64,000 nucleotides of DNA, from positions 19,691,167 through 19,755,166 of the forward strand of contig OX421500.1 in assembly GCA_949126835.1 (NCBI GenBank). Direction: 5' to 3'. Made by a program: the position numbers and the translations under genes. Origin of the DNA: Anisus vortex. Lineage: Eukaryota > Mollusca > Gastropoda > Planorbidae. The notes under the pieces are model-generated. The model made no database searches. It worked only from the letters and a program-made list of their open reading frames with translations, and was not told the origin of the DNA. Positions within the stretch are counted from its first letter, which is position 1. Each line of letters starts with the position of its first letter. Below are positions 34,687-45,492 of the stretch, piece after piece.

Positions 34687-34700
34687 CCCCCTCCTTCCAC
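34687..34700 (-). other. polypurine tract of the LTR retrotransposon
   Basis: On the minus strand GTGGAAGGAGGGGG directly abuts the 3' LTR. Its position and composition are those of a plus-strand priming site, and it fixes the element's orientation as minus. Confidence 0.88.
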
Positions 34701-34704
34701 AGTT

Positions 34705-36860
34705 TTATAATTATTTCTTTTACATTTTAACAATACTAAAAAATGTTAATTTTAAGGAATAATTATAAAAGAAAATATTCCGGGGAAAACTATACAGTTC
34801 AATTGGCTTTCCCAATAATTCAATCGAACTGATAACAATAACATATAATATATGCAATATAAGTTCATCCTATCAAATGGCTTAACTACAATCATTCAAT
34901 CATCCAATTTTAATTCAAAACAATGGACAATTAAATTTTTTATCTAACGCTTGTATACAAGAAAAATACATAGGGTTAAATATTATACAATTTAATAATT
35001 TCCATTCCATTAACATTCCACGTTAAAAAAAAACTCTCTTGTCCATTTAATTATAAACTAATATCTTTTACATTTGTAATCAAACAACAAAAGAAAAAAT
35101 CACTTAATGTCTATTCAGACACGACTTATTTTTCATAAGGCGAGAAAAAACTCGTTGAGGAAAAAGTACTAGACCTGACCTAATTACACAACAACACGAT
35201 CATTGTCTCGACAGTATTTTTTTTTCAAGCCTGTAGGCTGACTAACAGTAGACAACTGTCTGCGACGGTACAAAAGATTTCTAGGTCAGTATTCTTTTTT
35301 CTTTCTCTCCCTCTCTTTTGTTTTCACTCTCTCATTCCCAATTGATTCTAACAATGTTGACATGGCTATGCAAATTTTTACCTCATCACAGCCTAGGTCA
35401 AAGAAAATAAATCTCTACGCGACCAAAACGTTATCGTATTAAATGAGCATTATCTAACAACTATTATCTCAAAATGACATTCATTTATGTTATTTTAAGA
35501 ACATTAAACATAGTCTGTTCCAGAATTAAAATAGTTTATAGACAATTTCATTAAAAATATTTCAATTTCTCATTTTACCATGACCTTTCTACGTCATAGG
35601 TATGTTTAGAATAGTTCACAGCAGTTTTAAATTGAAACATTCTACCTTTCATGCAGACATGGATTTACTTGAAACAAATTTGGTTAATTTACTTAATTAA
35701 CTATCAATCAAAGCAGATTATATTATCTTCATACAATCTTAGTACTAAACAGTAAGTACTTATTTTCTTTAGATTACATCAAAGACATTTCAAATACAAT
35801 ATTATTGAAGTACAAAAGATAAAAGATTAGAAGTTAAAGAGCATAGACTATATTTTTTTCAGACAGAAATCAATTTAACAATTTTTACAAAACAATTTCT
35901 GGTCTGAATGGTTCCATCTCCCAGCTTTTCAGTTATGGTAAGGTTGGAATCCATTGCTCTTTTCCATGTTCCACAAAAGGTTTTATTCATTATTCATAGA
36001 TTCTAGGTTCTCCTGTTCCTCACAGTGTTCAGGTCTACCCAATCTTTTGATTGTCAGTACAATTCATTCAATCTATTTTAACTCATACAGAAAAAAAATA
36101 GATTAGTTTTACAATCTTGACATGAAATCCTTAATTAATAATACATTAGTTGAACATTGGTGTGTCAACATTATAAATTCTAAACCATGACATTCTCAAA
36201 ATGGTTTATAGTGTCAAGTCAGTGGCACATATCCTAAATTTATACAAAACAAGGATAAGTTTACATTAGTTTCACTTCTGGTCTGCTTTTCATGTAACAG
36301 TATCCTAAAAGTGAAAAATCATATATAATACAGTTCTTGGAATTCTTTTTAGTCATAGTTCTGCCTTGCTGCAACTATTTTTACCCTACATTATCATACA
36401 TTCAATGATAATAGAACAAATGAATAAATTCACATAGAAGAAATTTGCATCTTGACTCAGTGCAATATTTCAACAACAGTACATGATAAAATAAATTTCC
36501 ATTGTATAATCATAAAACATTTCTCAATACTTTAGTGATAGAAAAATTCTCTTTTCTTAAATCCATTTACATCTTTTTCAATCAAATTATCCTCTCTGCC
36601 AAATGTTTCAATTATCATTTCCAGAGATTCTCAAACATAATAATATCTTATAATCAGTCCACATTTATAATGTCCTCTGATTTAGAAACCAATTCTGAGG
36701 ATAAAACTGATCTTTTTCTCTTATAGCAATTATTTTAATGCTCAATCTAACAAGTTTGTTTAGAAATATCACAATATAATGATATCTGCTCTAACATTAC
36801 TTTTACTCAGTCCTTTTTCATCACAAGTAAGGGATTTAGTTTTAAAATAGTAAGTTTGGT
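34705..36860 (-). other. non-coding 3' part of the LTR retrotransposon
   Basis: About 2.2 kb between the last pol remnant and the polypurine tract. AT-rich, with no open frame that resembles env or pol. Confidence 0.6.
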
Positions 36861-36862
36861 AA

Positions 36863-37250
36863 CTAACTATCAGTGAATTTGTCATTCAATTCATCCTGTA
36901 CTCCAGGCATGACTTTTACAAATAAGAGTAACAATGTTAACAACATCAAGCTTATTCCAATTGTTTTCAGAAGGTAAGGCTTTATCATTTTCAAATGATA
37001 TAATATTTTTGCCTTTCTTTCATCACACAACAATGGCATCTGCATGTGAGTAGTGTACAATTTTTTTCTAACAAAAACAGTTATGTCAGACAAAAAATTT
37101 ATGTACTTATCTAGGTACTTGCTCAGCCCAAGGAGATCCAATTCGGTCTGCCATTCCTCTTGAAGTAGTTTGAGTGGTCCTCGGACAGTGGGTCCAAAGA
37201 TTGGTCCATAGGCTCCTCGACTTTCCGGATAGGATTCAGTTGACATCTCC
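36863..37250 (-). pseudogene. integrase C-terminal remnant of pol
   Basis: In a frame different from the Gag-protease frame, the minus strand reads YGPIFGPTVRGPLKLLQEEW, then a charged helix-rich stretch. The motif G..VRGPL.LL...W is typical of the region just after the integrase core in Ty3/Gypsy pol. The last ~45 residues contain a hydrophobic run, LLKTIGISLMLLTLLLLFV, that could be a membrane segment or a frame-shifted relic. The upstream part of this frame overlaps the end of Gag-protease, and its computed start is not an ATG. I take it as the 3' end of a deleted pol gene, not an independent env. Confidence 0.5.
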
Positions 37251-39341
37251 TGCTCCAGGCATAAGTTCTTTAGGACTGGATTGAAGAGTTCCGGGGCGAT
37301 CTGTCGGTATGGATTGTGGTAACCCATAGCTTTTGATAGTTTCGGTCCAGCTCTCAGCACTCGTTTCTTCAGGGATGCTCCTCCAATCTTCATCTGTACC
37401 GGCAACTGCAGGTTTGCATTGTTGTTTAAGCATGCTGTGGTCTATATGTTCATAGACATCATTAGTAGGAGTTTCTTCCTCGTCGACAGCTTTCTCATGT
37501 AGCTGTAGCAACTCTGGGTCTACTTTCTGCTCAGCAATCAATTCATTTTGTGATGACTTCTTTAATTGTTCATTTCCTTTCGGACAATCATGAATCATGG
37601 ATAAAAAAGTATTATAAAGTTCCAATTCTTCTTCCTCTTTCTTCTCTCGTGGGAGAATTTCTTCTTTCTTTTTCTTTTCTTGTGAGATAGTTTCTTCTTT
37701 CTTTTTCTGTGGTGTCATACCATTTATGACATCACCTACAGGATAAAGTTCTTTTTCTTTTCCTGTCTCCACAATAGGACTAGGGTCTGGATTTTCCTTC
37801 ACAATCAGTTCAGGTCTCACCCTCCCTTTCGCCAAATCATTTGCTAGGATAACAGATATGCCCTCAACAGGAAGTTTTGATATTACTCCAACTGTCACAT
37901 ATCCTGTCACCAAGTCAGATGAGAGGTATATCCTATGCAGAGGTATTTCTTCTTTCCATTCAAAACCTCTCAATAGGACAGTCTGTCCTGTCAATGTATT
38001 ATCATTCAATGGTAATACATCTTCAAGTAGCAGGGTTAATGATGCTCCCGTGTCTCGTAATATTTTTACGGACTTCAGTGGTCCTTCCTTTTGTAAGGCC
38101 ACACAACCTTCACTAATGAACGGTTGAAAACTGCACAGGGTCTCTGTGTCAATTTTATTCTTCCCTTGACCATGACTTTCGGGTGTTTTTTCATCTTTCG
38201 ATGACTTCAGACTCTTTTCCGAGTCAAAAATACTTTGGTCTACTTTTTCGTCTCTGTGGACCTGGACAATTAACCCAATAGTAGCCATTCTGTATTTATA
38301 ATCAGGATATTTATCCTCATTTGCTTCAGTTGTAGATTTCTCTACCTTCTGACTTTTGCTCTCAGGCAAATCCACCCTCAGTGTTTCTGGTTTAGAAGAA
38401 TCTTTCTTCGAATTCAGTTCGTTTGTATCTTCGCTTTCTTGTACATTTTGTATTGGTTTATGGCTTGCACACATGACTACTTTGTTAGGTCTTTTGTCGC
38501 TTCTTATACTCCAACAGTCTTCAATGATATGTCCTGTTCTTTTACAAAAAGTACATTGGACGTTTTTGTTGACAGGTTTCTTATTCACATCATTTTGTTT
38601 CACAAAATGCTCTTTTTCACGATGTTTTTGTGGTGTGTTTTCTGCTTGCCGTTGTGCCCTATTAAAATTCTTTTCACCAGCTGTCATATGACACAGTGTA
38701 TATTGTTCCGCTAAATCAGCAGCCTTATGTGGGTCAGTGATGTCACGCTCGGATAAATACATTCTTACATCCGACCTCACTTTGTTAATAAAATCTTCAA
38801 AAAGAATGATATCTTTCATTTCTTTTAAGGTGGAGATATTTCTGGATTTTATCCACTGATCCATTAACTTTTCTTCTGCTCGAAGGAAGTCTAAGTGTGT
38901 TTGGTAAGGGGACATTGTGTACTGACGGAACCTTTTCCGATAACTTTCCGGTATTTGGTTATAGGCTTTAAGTACAGTGTCTTTAATGACTTCATAATCA
39001 TTTAAATGCTCCTCTTTTAACAATAGAACACAATCTCTTGCCCTTCCCTGAGTAAAAGCTGTTCTGACTAATATTCCCCATTTATCTTCTGGGAACTTAA
39101 AATCTCTGCAAGAAATTTCAAAGGTCTGGAAGAAATTAGCTATTTCACTTTCTTTATCAATGTAGGTAGGGACTAGCTTTTTCCATCTGGCCATCTCTAC
39201 ATCATTATGAGATTCTTTTTTAGTAGCGCCTATCTTCGCCAGTTCTATTCTTTCCTGACTTTCTGTTTCTCTTTGACTTTTCTTATCTCTTTCCTGACTT
39301 TCTAGACGTCTTTGTTCCATCTCCATTTCCATCCGTTTCAT
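37236..39341 (-). CDS. Gag-protease polyprotein of LTR retrotransposon
   Basis: 701-residue open frame. Residues 1-60 are highly charged and Gln/Glu-rich (coiled-coil-like). Residues about 133-216 resemble the SCAN-like capsid C-terminal domain of Gmr1-type Gypsy Gags (FRQYTMSPYQTHLDFLRAEE, then MDQWIKSRNI, ending AADLAEQYTL). A zinc knuckle CTFCKRTGHIIEDC (CX2CX4HX4C) spans about 263-276. A retropepsin-like domain has LRDTGAS (catalytic Asp at 430) and GISVILANDLA (about 494-504). An acidic Lys/Glu tail follows. The protein would package RNA and cut itself but cannot copy DNA. It is preceded in the same frame by a 77-codon stretch ended by one TAA, so Gag may start further upstream. The 5' part may need readthrough, or it may be mutated. 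Confidence 0.85.
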   Translation of the reverse strand: MKRMEMEMEQRRLESQERDKKSQRETESQERIELAKIGATKKESHNDVEMARWKKLVPTYIDKESEIANFFQTFEISCRDFKFPEDKWGILVRTAFTQGRARDCVLLLKEEHLNDYEVIKDTVLKAYNQIPESYRKRFRQYTMSPYQTHLDFLRAEEKLMDQWIKSRNISTLKEMKDIILFEDFINKVRSDVRMYLSERDITDPHKAADLAEQYTLCHMTAGEKNFNRAQRQAENTPQKHREKEHFVKQNDVNKKPVNKNVQCTFCKRTGHIIEDCWSIRSDKRPNKVVMCASHKPIQNVQESEDTNELNSKKDSSKPETLRVDLPESKSQKVEKSTTEANEDKYPDYKYRMATIGLIVQVHRDEKVDQSIFDSEKSLKSSKDEKTPESHGQGKNKIDTETLCSFQPFISEGCVALQKEGPLKSVKILRDTGASLTLLLEDVLPLNDNTLTGQTVLLRGFEWKEEIPLHRIYLSSDLVTGYVTVGVISKLPVEGISVILANDLAKGRVRPELIVKENPDPSPIVETGKEKELYPVGDVINGMTPQKKKEETISQEKKKKEEILPREKKEEEELELYNTFLSMIHDCPKGNEQLKKSSQNELIAEQKVDPELLQLHEKAVDEEETPTNDVYEHIDHSMLKQQCKPAVAGTDEDWRSIPEETSAESWTETIKSYGLPQSIPTDRPGTLQSSPKELMPGAGDVN

Positions 39342-39347
39342 TTCTAG

Positions 39348-39581
39348 TTAAAATCGGAACTGTTCGGACATAAACTGACCTTCAACTTGATATCCCTCCG
39401 CGCTTGATTCTACTTTCAACTTGCCACTCGCAATCAACACATCTTTTATCTGCTGTGTCAACACAGTCCTGGATGGTGTAGTCTCAGTAACTTCTATCTT
39501 CAAGATCTCAGCGATCTCTTTTAACTTCTTTATGGATAAAGTTTTCAAAACTTCTTCTTCTGGATTTTCAATAAATTCCAT
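39348..39581 (-). CDS. N-terminal Gag segment, in frame with Gag but stopped
   Basis: 77-residue frame from an ATG at 39581. The sequence LSIKKLKEIAEILKIEV is reminiscent of a SAP-like helix pair found at the start of related Gags. It ends with TAA at 39348-39350. Six bases later, in the same frame, comes the ATG of the 701-residue frame. The context after the stop is CTAG. It is either a recent nonsense mutation separating Gag's N-terminus or a readthrough site. Confidence 0.6.
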   Translation of the reverse strand: MEFIENPEEEVLKTLSIKKLKEIAEILKIEVTETTPSRTVLTQQIKDVLIASGKLKVESSAEGYQVEGQFMSEQFRF

Positions 39582-39733
39582 TCTTTAGTAAAAAAAATTT
39601 TTAAAGTAGTAAATTTCCAACTTACGTTTTTCCAATCGGAAGAATGAATTCAGCGTTATTATACTTGCTCAGTAGGTCACGGCTTTACACACACAACACA
39701 ACACAACTTGAATATATGCTTCACTATACAACT

Positions 39734-39750
39734 ATCCCGGACGAGCCCAT
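39734..39750 (-). other. tRNA-Pro-like primer-binding site
   Basis: Just inside the 5' LTR (four bases away), the minus strand reads ATGGGCTCGTCCGGGAT. This matches the 3' end of tRNA-Pro for 15 bases, GGGCTCGTCCGGGAT, but the expected TGG for the CCA end is altered and the site is offset from the LTR. It is the expected place for minus-strand priming. Confidence 0.65.
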
Positions 39751-39754
39751 AAAT

Positions 39755-40382
39755 TGTTATGGATCTCTATGATGATGACTATTATTACGACTCGTTAAAT
39801 CGGATTCAATGAATATAGTTGTATCTTTATTAGAAGTCTCTAGATTCTGCTAATCTGTAGCCCAAGCTAGGGGTTCCTTGACTGACAGGTCTATGCAGTA
39901 ATGTAGTTATATTCGTGATAATTATCTTCAACACCTTTCTCAACAATGATAGATCAAACAACTCCAGTTGTTGAATAAACAATTTTATTTAAATTGTAGA
40001 CTCAATATAAACGATCAATAAATGCCTCAACTGATGGCCACATAAGTATCAACAAAATAAATGGCATATAATGTACAAGTATTAATATAGCGACTTCACT
40101 CTACAAACTTTCCAACTGAACTCACTTTAAGGAGGTGGGGACTTTACAAAGAAAACTATCATCGAAGATTCTACAGGGTCTTAATACGCATTTTAACCTC
40201 TTTCTCTATAATTACTACGATCCAGAATTATCCTCCAATTTCCACGGGTTTGAACGAATTATTTTATTTAAACTGCCCTCAGGGCACAAAGGTCAAACCT
40301 TGGTCGCCTTGGACTCTGATACGCGCTTGTTAAGAGGTCAATGCTTTACTACGTCATTCATTTATGACCGATATTCGTAACA
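39755..40382 (-). repeat. 5' LTR of the LTR retrotransposon
   Basis: 628 bp, matching 34059-34686 with about six substitutions and no length difference. On the minus strand it begins TGTTACGAATAT and ends ATCCATAACA. It would carry the element's promoter. No TATA box can be assigned with confidence. Confidence 0.93.
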
Positions 40383-40384
40383 AT

Positions 40385-40970
40385 ATATATATTGCTCATC
40401 GGATTACTGTGATGTGAATAAATTTCTATGTTAATTATTATACTACACCGGATCTGTATCAATTCTTAACAGTTCTATTGTATGTGTTTTCTACTATAGT
40501 AATCTACAAACACTATATATGAGCACTACGATAACTGCGGAATTAATTGGGCCAAATATACTTTTACACCTGATTAAATCAATGAACTTTAATACATGTT
40601 CTTAAGATCACCAGTGGATACATCAACATAGGACCACCTTAGACTAAACTAATATAATAACACAAGGTAATTTTGAAACAGCCATTTGTAGCAGAATCAA
40701 ATAAAAAAAAATATATTGTATCATCAATGGGGACTCTAGCCAAATAAACATAAAAGTCTACAATATTGTAATAGATATTACAAAGTCATCTACTACTCAA
40801 CTTTTATCCTCAATAATATATCAGCGGCTGGCTTGCACAATAACATTTAAATAATAATAATCACTCAAAATGTACTTCAAATTGGCTTGACCAGTGAAAT
40901 AATAAATTATCTACGTCTGGCATATATGACAGTGACCAGATGACCACCGATATATCGCCACTACGCAATA

Positions 40971-40975
<5 letters not shown>
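40385..40975. other. no recognisable gene
   Basis: AT-rich flank between the LTR element and the (TA)n that hosts the Helitron. I could not find a continuation of the LINE at 33287-34058 here, so that LINE was probably already 5'-truncated at this point. Confidence 0.45.
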
Positions 40976-41001
<26 letters not shown>

Positions 41002-42694
41002 CTAGTTAATTTACCCGGCGTTGCCCGGGGTAAAAATTACATAGACTCAGCTTGAAACACAATTTTTTTAAAAATATGATGAAATAATTATTGATTTAGT
41101 TTTGCAATGGACCTAGGCAAATAGGAATTAATTTCAAATTTATACTGTTTACTTTCAAGCCTAAAAATTAAGCTAACTACAATTGGAAAGCTAAACGGAA
41201 TGGAAAATCATTTTACAGGCCTATATAATTTATTTCCAGACAACACAGAGGAATTAAGCTTGAAACATATAAACAAATAACAATAATGACAAAAACATTC
41301 AGACAACAATTAAGAAGTTTAAAAATATACATGCTGTAACATAAATTTATTAACAAAGTAAAAACTTTCAAACAAATGCAAATTGTATTAAAATTTGTAT
41401 GAAAAAAACATCAAGTAAAATGTCTATAGAAATTAAAATAAAATAATTAGATTATACTAAACTTATAGCAATGCCAAACAACAATTTGTTTAAAACACAT
41501 CAGTTTAAAGTGTAAAATAATAAAATGAGTGTTGGGTAGCATTGTTATAACACATACGAAAAAAAAAGAATCTTCTAATAAAACGGTACACAAAATTAAA
41601 TAAAAGATTAAAACCCCAAAAGATAATTTAGAAAATGCATATTTTAAGTATATTAAATGTTTTAAAATTAATTAAATCAATTGTCAGTAGCTCTAGGTTT
41701 AGTGAAGCATTAAATGTAAACATCCAAATGAATTATTGTCCTTCACAAATTTGACATTTAACACACAGCTTTAGAATAAACTAAATTTTTAGTTTTACCC
41801 CCAGAAGCAAAGATAAAAAGATTGGACGGATCTAGATTACGCCTTAATATAAGGTGAGATCCAATTTTTAAAGTTAATATATGAGGTGGCATTCCCAGTG
41901 GCTTCAACTTCTGCTGTTCCATTTTATTTCTGTTTCGTCAAATTTTTTTTTTTTTTATCTGGCATTTCATTGGCACACATTAAGGACACTCTTTGACTTC
42001 TCTATTCTCGTTGCTCTGTAGTCTCACTTTTTTCTAGGTCTCTTTGATTCAGGGGTAGCGGTAAACATCCTAATGATTAAAATAAATAAAAAACCATAAG
42101 AATCACTTTAAAAAAAAACAACATAAAAACATATAGGCCTACAATTAAAAAATAATTCTACCCAACACTCATTTTACATTTTAAACTTATGAGGTGTTTT
42201 CTAAAGTCCCTGGCGACGTCCATTGAAAAATTAAATCGGCCTAATAAGCTGAAGATATTAATGCATTGTTGGGCAGCTTCAGTTGCTTCATCACCAACAA
42301 AATAAATGAAGAAACTTTGGCGACTCATTTAGCATTGGTAGGAGTGAACCGGCATTGTAATATATTTGACCCTGTACTTTAAAGGTTGTCATGAAATTGG
42401 CATATTCTACATTTGCCCAAAGGGAGTAATTTGGAAGCAAGAATTATACTATGTTTTAAAAATGTCTAGATTCAGGTGTTTCCCCAGACAGGTAAGAATA
42501 TAGAGGTTCTGGTGGTTGGCCAATAATGGGCCAAAATACCCCTTCCCCCCCTCCCCCACGAACAGCAAGCAAATTCCTGGCAATTCATTTCTCACCTATT
42601 TGCCTGACAGTATTGACAAACAATATCCATTGATCCTATGTATATATTGTAATGATAATTAATTTTACAATCATAACTAAATGCTTCTAATTTA

Positions 42695-42892
42695 ATGTCA
42701 TTAGAGCTTGCCTCAACCTCAACTGTGCCATCCTAATTCTGCCATGCCTAAGTTTCTCTTCCATTTGTTCTGGAGTTTCATTTGCATGCCTCTAAGTTAC
42801 AGATTTTCTTTGCCTTTTCTGGTCCATTTGTTCCGGAGTATAATTTCTTTTTGGTCTCTTTGAATCGGGGGTAGTGGTAGACATTCTAATGA
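42695..42892 (-). pseudogene. Helitron-type N-terminal repeat fragment
   Basis: The minus strand reads MSTTTPDSKRP, then NYTPEQMDQKRQRK, a stop, and RHANETPEQMEEKLRHGRIR. Tandem RxANETPEQ-like motifs are characteristic of the N-terminal part of many animal Helitron proteins. A second, more decayed copy of the same start lies at about 41930-42075 (MFTATPESKRP), so the 5' coding start is duplicated within the element. Confidence 0.5.
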
Positions 42893-43029
42893 AATAAAAA
42901 AAAATTATAAGAATCATTTTAAGAATAAATGTATAGCCATATATAGTTAAAAAAAGTAACAATTTGAAAAATTGTACGTTGAAATAGTACAGACCAGCCC
43001 TAACTAACCTGGAAGTAAATGAAAAAAAA

Positions 43030-43745
43030 TGTGATAATAATGAATACTAACAAATGTACTGTGGTTGTAGAAGCCGAGGAAATTCAGTCAAAACCATTCA
43101 AAAGAAGATACTAATAAAATGTAAAACATATATATTTTTGTACTTACTGAGTGGTATTAGTATTAGCCAAATAAAATTGAAAGAAACAGCAGTGGTGAGG
43201 GTATAAAGTTGACACTAAAAGTGCGATAATAATGAATAGGCCTACTAAAAAAATGTAGGCCGAGGACATTTAGTCAAAACCATTCAAAAGAAGATATTAA
43301 TAAAGTGTAAAATATATATTTATTTTTTTTACTTACTGAGAGGTATTAGCCAAATAAAATTGAAAGAAATAGCAGCAGTGAAGGTATAAAGTTGACATCT
43401 AGAACCTGGAAGTAAAGGAAAAAATGAGATAATGAAAACAAAATAATGCACTGAGGTCGTAGCCGCCGAGGAAAAAAGTGAAGACAATTAAAATGAAACG
43501 TAAAATCAAATAAACCTACACTAACTTACCTGGAAGTAAAGTTTAGTAAAGGGAAAAAAGTGAGATAATAATACTAAAAAATGTAGCCAAAACCATTCAA
43601 AAGAAGATATTAATAAAGTGTAAAAATATATATATTTTTTACTTACGGAGAGTTATTAGCCAAATCAAATTGAAAGAAATAGCAGTGGTATAAAGTTGGC
43701 ACCCAATATCTGGAAGTAAAGGGGGAAAAAAGTGAAATAATGAAT
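43030..43745. repeat. degenerate ~200-bp tandem repeats inside the Helitron
   Basis: Several copies of a block containing GCCGAGGA, ACCATTCAAAAGAAGATATT, ATATATTTTTTACTTACTGA, GCCAAATAAAATTGAAAGAA and TATAAAGTTGACA, with spacing of about 180-230 bp. A further partial copy is at about 44225-44340. On the minus strand each block looks like a short exon between a pyrimidine-rich AG and GTAAGTA. Confidence 0.7.
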
Positions 43746-44675
43746 AGGCCTACAAAAATATGTAATGTGAGAAAAAATAAAATTAAGAATTAAGATATTA
43801 ACACGTAAAATCAACTAAAAATAAAAATATAAAAAAGTCAATTATAACGCAAGCCACTAAAGACTAAATTTCACTAAATGAATGTATAGAAATTATAGAA
43901 TAGGCCTGCCGGCCGCCTGCCCAACAAAAGAGCCCACATTCACATTGATGATAGGCAAATATAGCGTAGGCATAGGCCTGTAATAATTTTTTAGGCTATA
44001 AGCTATAACTTGCTATAAGTGAATATTAGTAGCCCATAAATGAGATAATAATGAATTGGCCTGCCCAATTATATAAATATAGGATAGGCCTGCCTTATAT
44101 AATAGCCCAGATTAATTAGGCCTACATTCAATTTCTAAGATATGTAAAGTTATCTATTTTCGATACCGGTATTAGGACAATTAGGTATATCATATCACTA
44201 TCCTAACACTATACTTTGAATTAAAAATGTACTGTGGTCGTACTGGTAGACGCCGAGGAAAACAATTAAAACAAAGATAAAATTTATATGTAAAATATAA
44301 TAATTATAATTTTTTTTACTTACTGAAAGGTATTAAAAGTTGGTCAACGTTGGTCAACGTGCTCGCGGAAATGCCGGAAATTGGCATGATTTAATTAATG
44401 GCTTGCCAGATAATAGTAAATATCAAGCCAAACTGAATTGAACGCATTTAATTTACAAAGTTATTACAACAAAACTTAAAAAACAATATTAATTTATTAT
44501 TCGATATAATTGAACAAAATATAAATTAAAAAATGAATATTTTGTAATCATATTATATACATTTTTACGAATATTAATCAGGACTATTATTCGACACTAT
44601 ATAGGCCTAGATAGGTCAGTGACACACGTGTTTTCAAATTGACCAATGGGGATCCTCGGGGGGCTTAACACTGTC

Positions 44676-44730
<55 letters not shown>

Positions 44731-44989
44731 GAAAAAAAAAAACTGGTCATCATTTTATGTGTCAAAAGTCACAATCTTTAATAGTGTAATGCAATTTATC
44801 AATATTTTGCTTAAATTATAATAAATGCACAGTTCTAGTCGTAACATATCATTGAGAAATATAACAGTAACTAAGAAACATTGCATTATGCAGTATTATA
44901 GGTGTATAATTTACGGTTATTAAGGTTTATATTAAACCGATTTAAACAATTTATCTCCAAAGCACATACTTCATTTTTAATTTTCTTTT

Positions 44990-45097
44990 TTAAATGTAAT
45001 AAATAAAAGGAATAGAGCACACGCGGACACAAATACGATTATTATAACTATATATGTGTTGATTGGTTGGGTAGAGCTTGAAATAGTAGCATTGTTA
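44990..45097 (-). pseudogene. receptor-like pseudogene 4, TM part
   Basis: Minus-strand translation gives STQPINTYIVIIIVFVSACA and then LFLLFI. This aligns with the stalk end and membrane helix of gene 2 (STQSTNIIIIIVVVSVCALF). Similarity stops at about 45097, where LINE sequence begins, and resumes about 1.2 kb further on with stalk sequence. No tail with the tyrosine motifs is recognisable downstream. It is a fourth member of the family, destroyed by insertions. Confidence 0.7.
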
Positions 45098-45492
45098 AAA
45101 TGCGAACTCATCGCTTATGGAAGAGCCCCGTTTCTCTCTGACGACCGTTGGCCTTAGAGCCTTCTCAGTATCCGGTCCGTAGGTGTGGAATCAACTTCCC
45201 ATTCAACTGAGGCGAACACGCTCTACTGTTACTTTCAAACATAACTTAAAAACTCATTATTTCAATATTTACCTTAGATAACATTTAACATGCTTTAGAA
45301 ACTTACTGTCTTATTTATGGGTTGGGTCGGTTAATACTACATTTATTTGTTATGTCTTTTTTAATCATCAAATTAGCTCTGTCACCTGGCCTAGGGTAAT
45401 ATCCGTATTCTTAGTTGTATGATAAACTCGATCTGAGCTTACATTATGTTTGTTGGCAGCGCTATACACATATTATTATTATTATTATTATT
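45098..45492 (+). pseudogene. CR1/L2-like LINE 3' fragment in pseudogene 4
   Basis: Plus-strand pieces of an ORF2 C-terminus in shifting frames: a LRAFSVSGP-like segment, then VWNQLPIQLRRTRSTVTFK and an NLKTHYF-like end. They are followed by the 3' end TTGGCAGCGCTATACACATA and (TTA)n at about 45474-45492. The LINE landed in the stalk-coding region of the receptor pseudogene. Confidence 0.7.

Larger units (their letters stand above)
34059..40382 (-). mobile_element. non-autonomous LTR retrotransposon (Gag-protease)
   Basis: 6.3-kb element with two 628-bp LTRs differing at only about six positions, and flanks of ATAT on both sides (a short duplication in an AT repeat). On the minus strand the order is 5' LTR (39755-40382), primer-binding-like site, short N-terminal frame, Gag-protease frame, a remnant of the integrase end, 2.2 kb of non-coding DNA, polypurine tract and 3' LTR (34059-34686). 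There is no reverse transcriptase, RNase H or integrase core, so it must rely on another element's enzymes. The Gag with a SCAN-like region suggests Ty3/Gypsy, Gmr1-type affinity. High LTR identity means recent insertion. Confidence 0.92.
41002..44680 (-). mobile_element. decayed Helitron inserted in (TA)n
   Basis: On the minus strand the 3' end has a GC-rich hairpin, TACCCCGGGCAACGCCGGGTA, then AATTAA and CTAG. This is followed by a TA repeat, i.e. hairpin plus CTRR before a T, the Helitron 3' signature. The other end meets a second TA run at 44680. No target duplication is visible, as expected for Helitrons. About 3.7 kb with no intact helicase. Fragments at about 42700-42890 encode TPEQ-type repeats found near the N-terminus of Helitron proteins. 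Confidence 0.7.

Noticed and set aside
36863..37405. 180-codon minus-strand frame with a membrane-like helix as a possible env gene
   Set aside because: The computed start is not ATG. The middle resembles the post-core integrase region, and the frame overlaps Gag-protease. A pol deletion relic explains it better.
37858..38714. several plus-strand frames of 79-111 codons
   Set aside because: All are antisense shadows of the Gag-protease frame.
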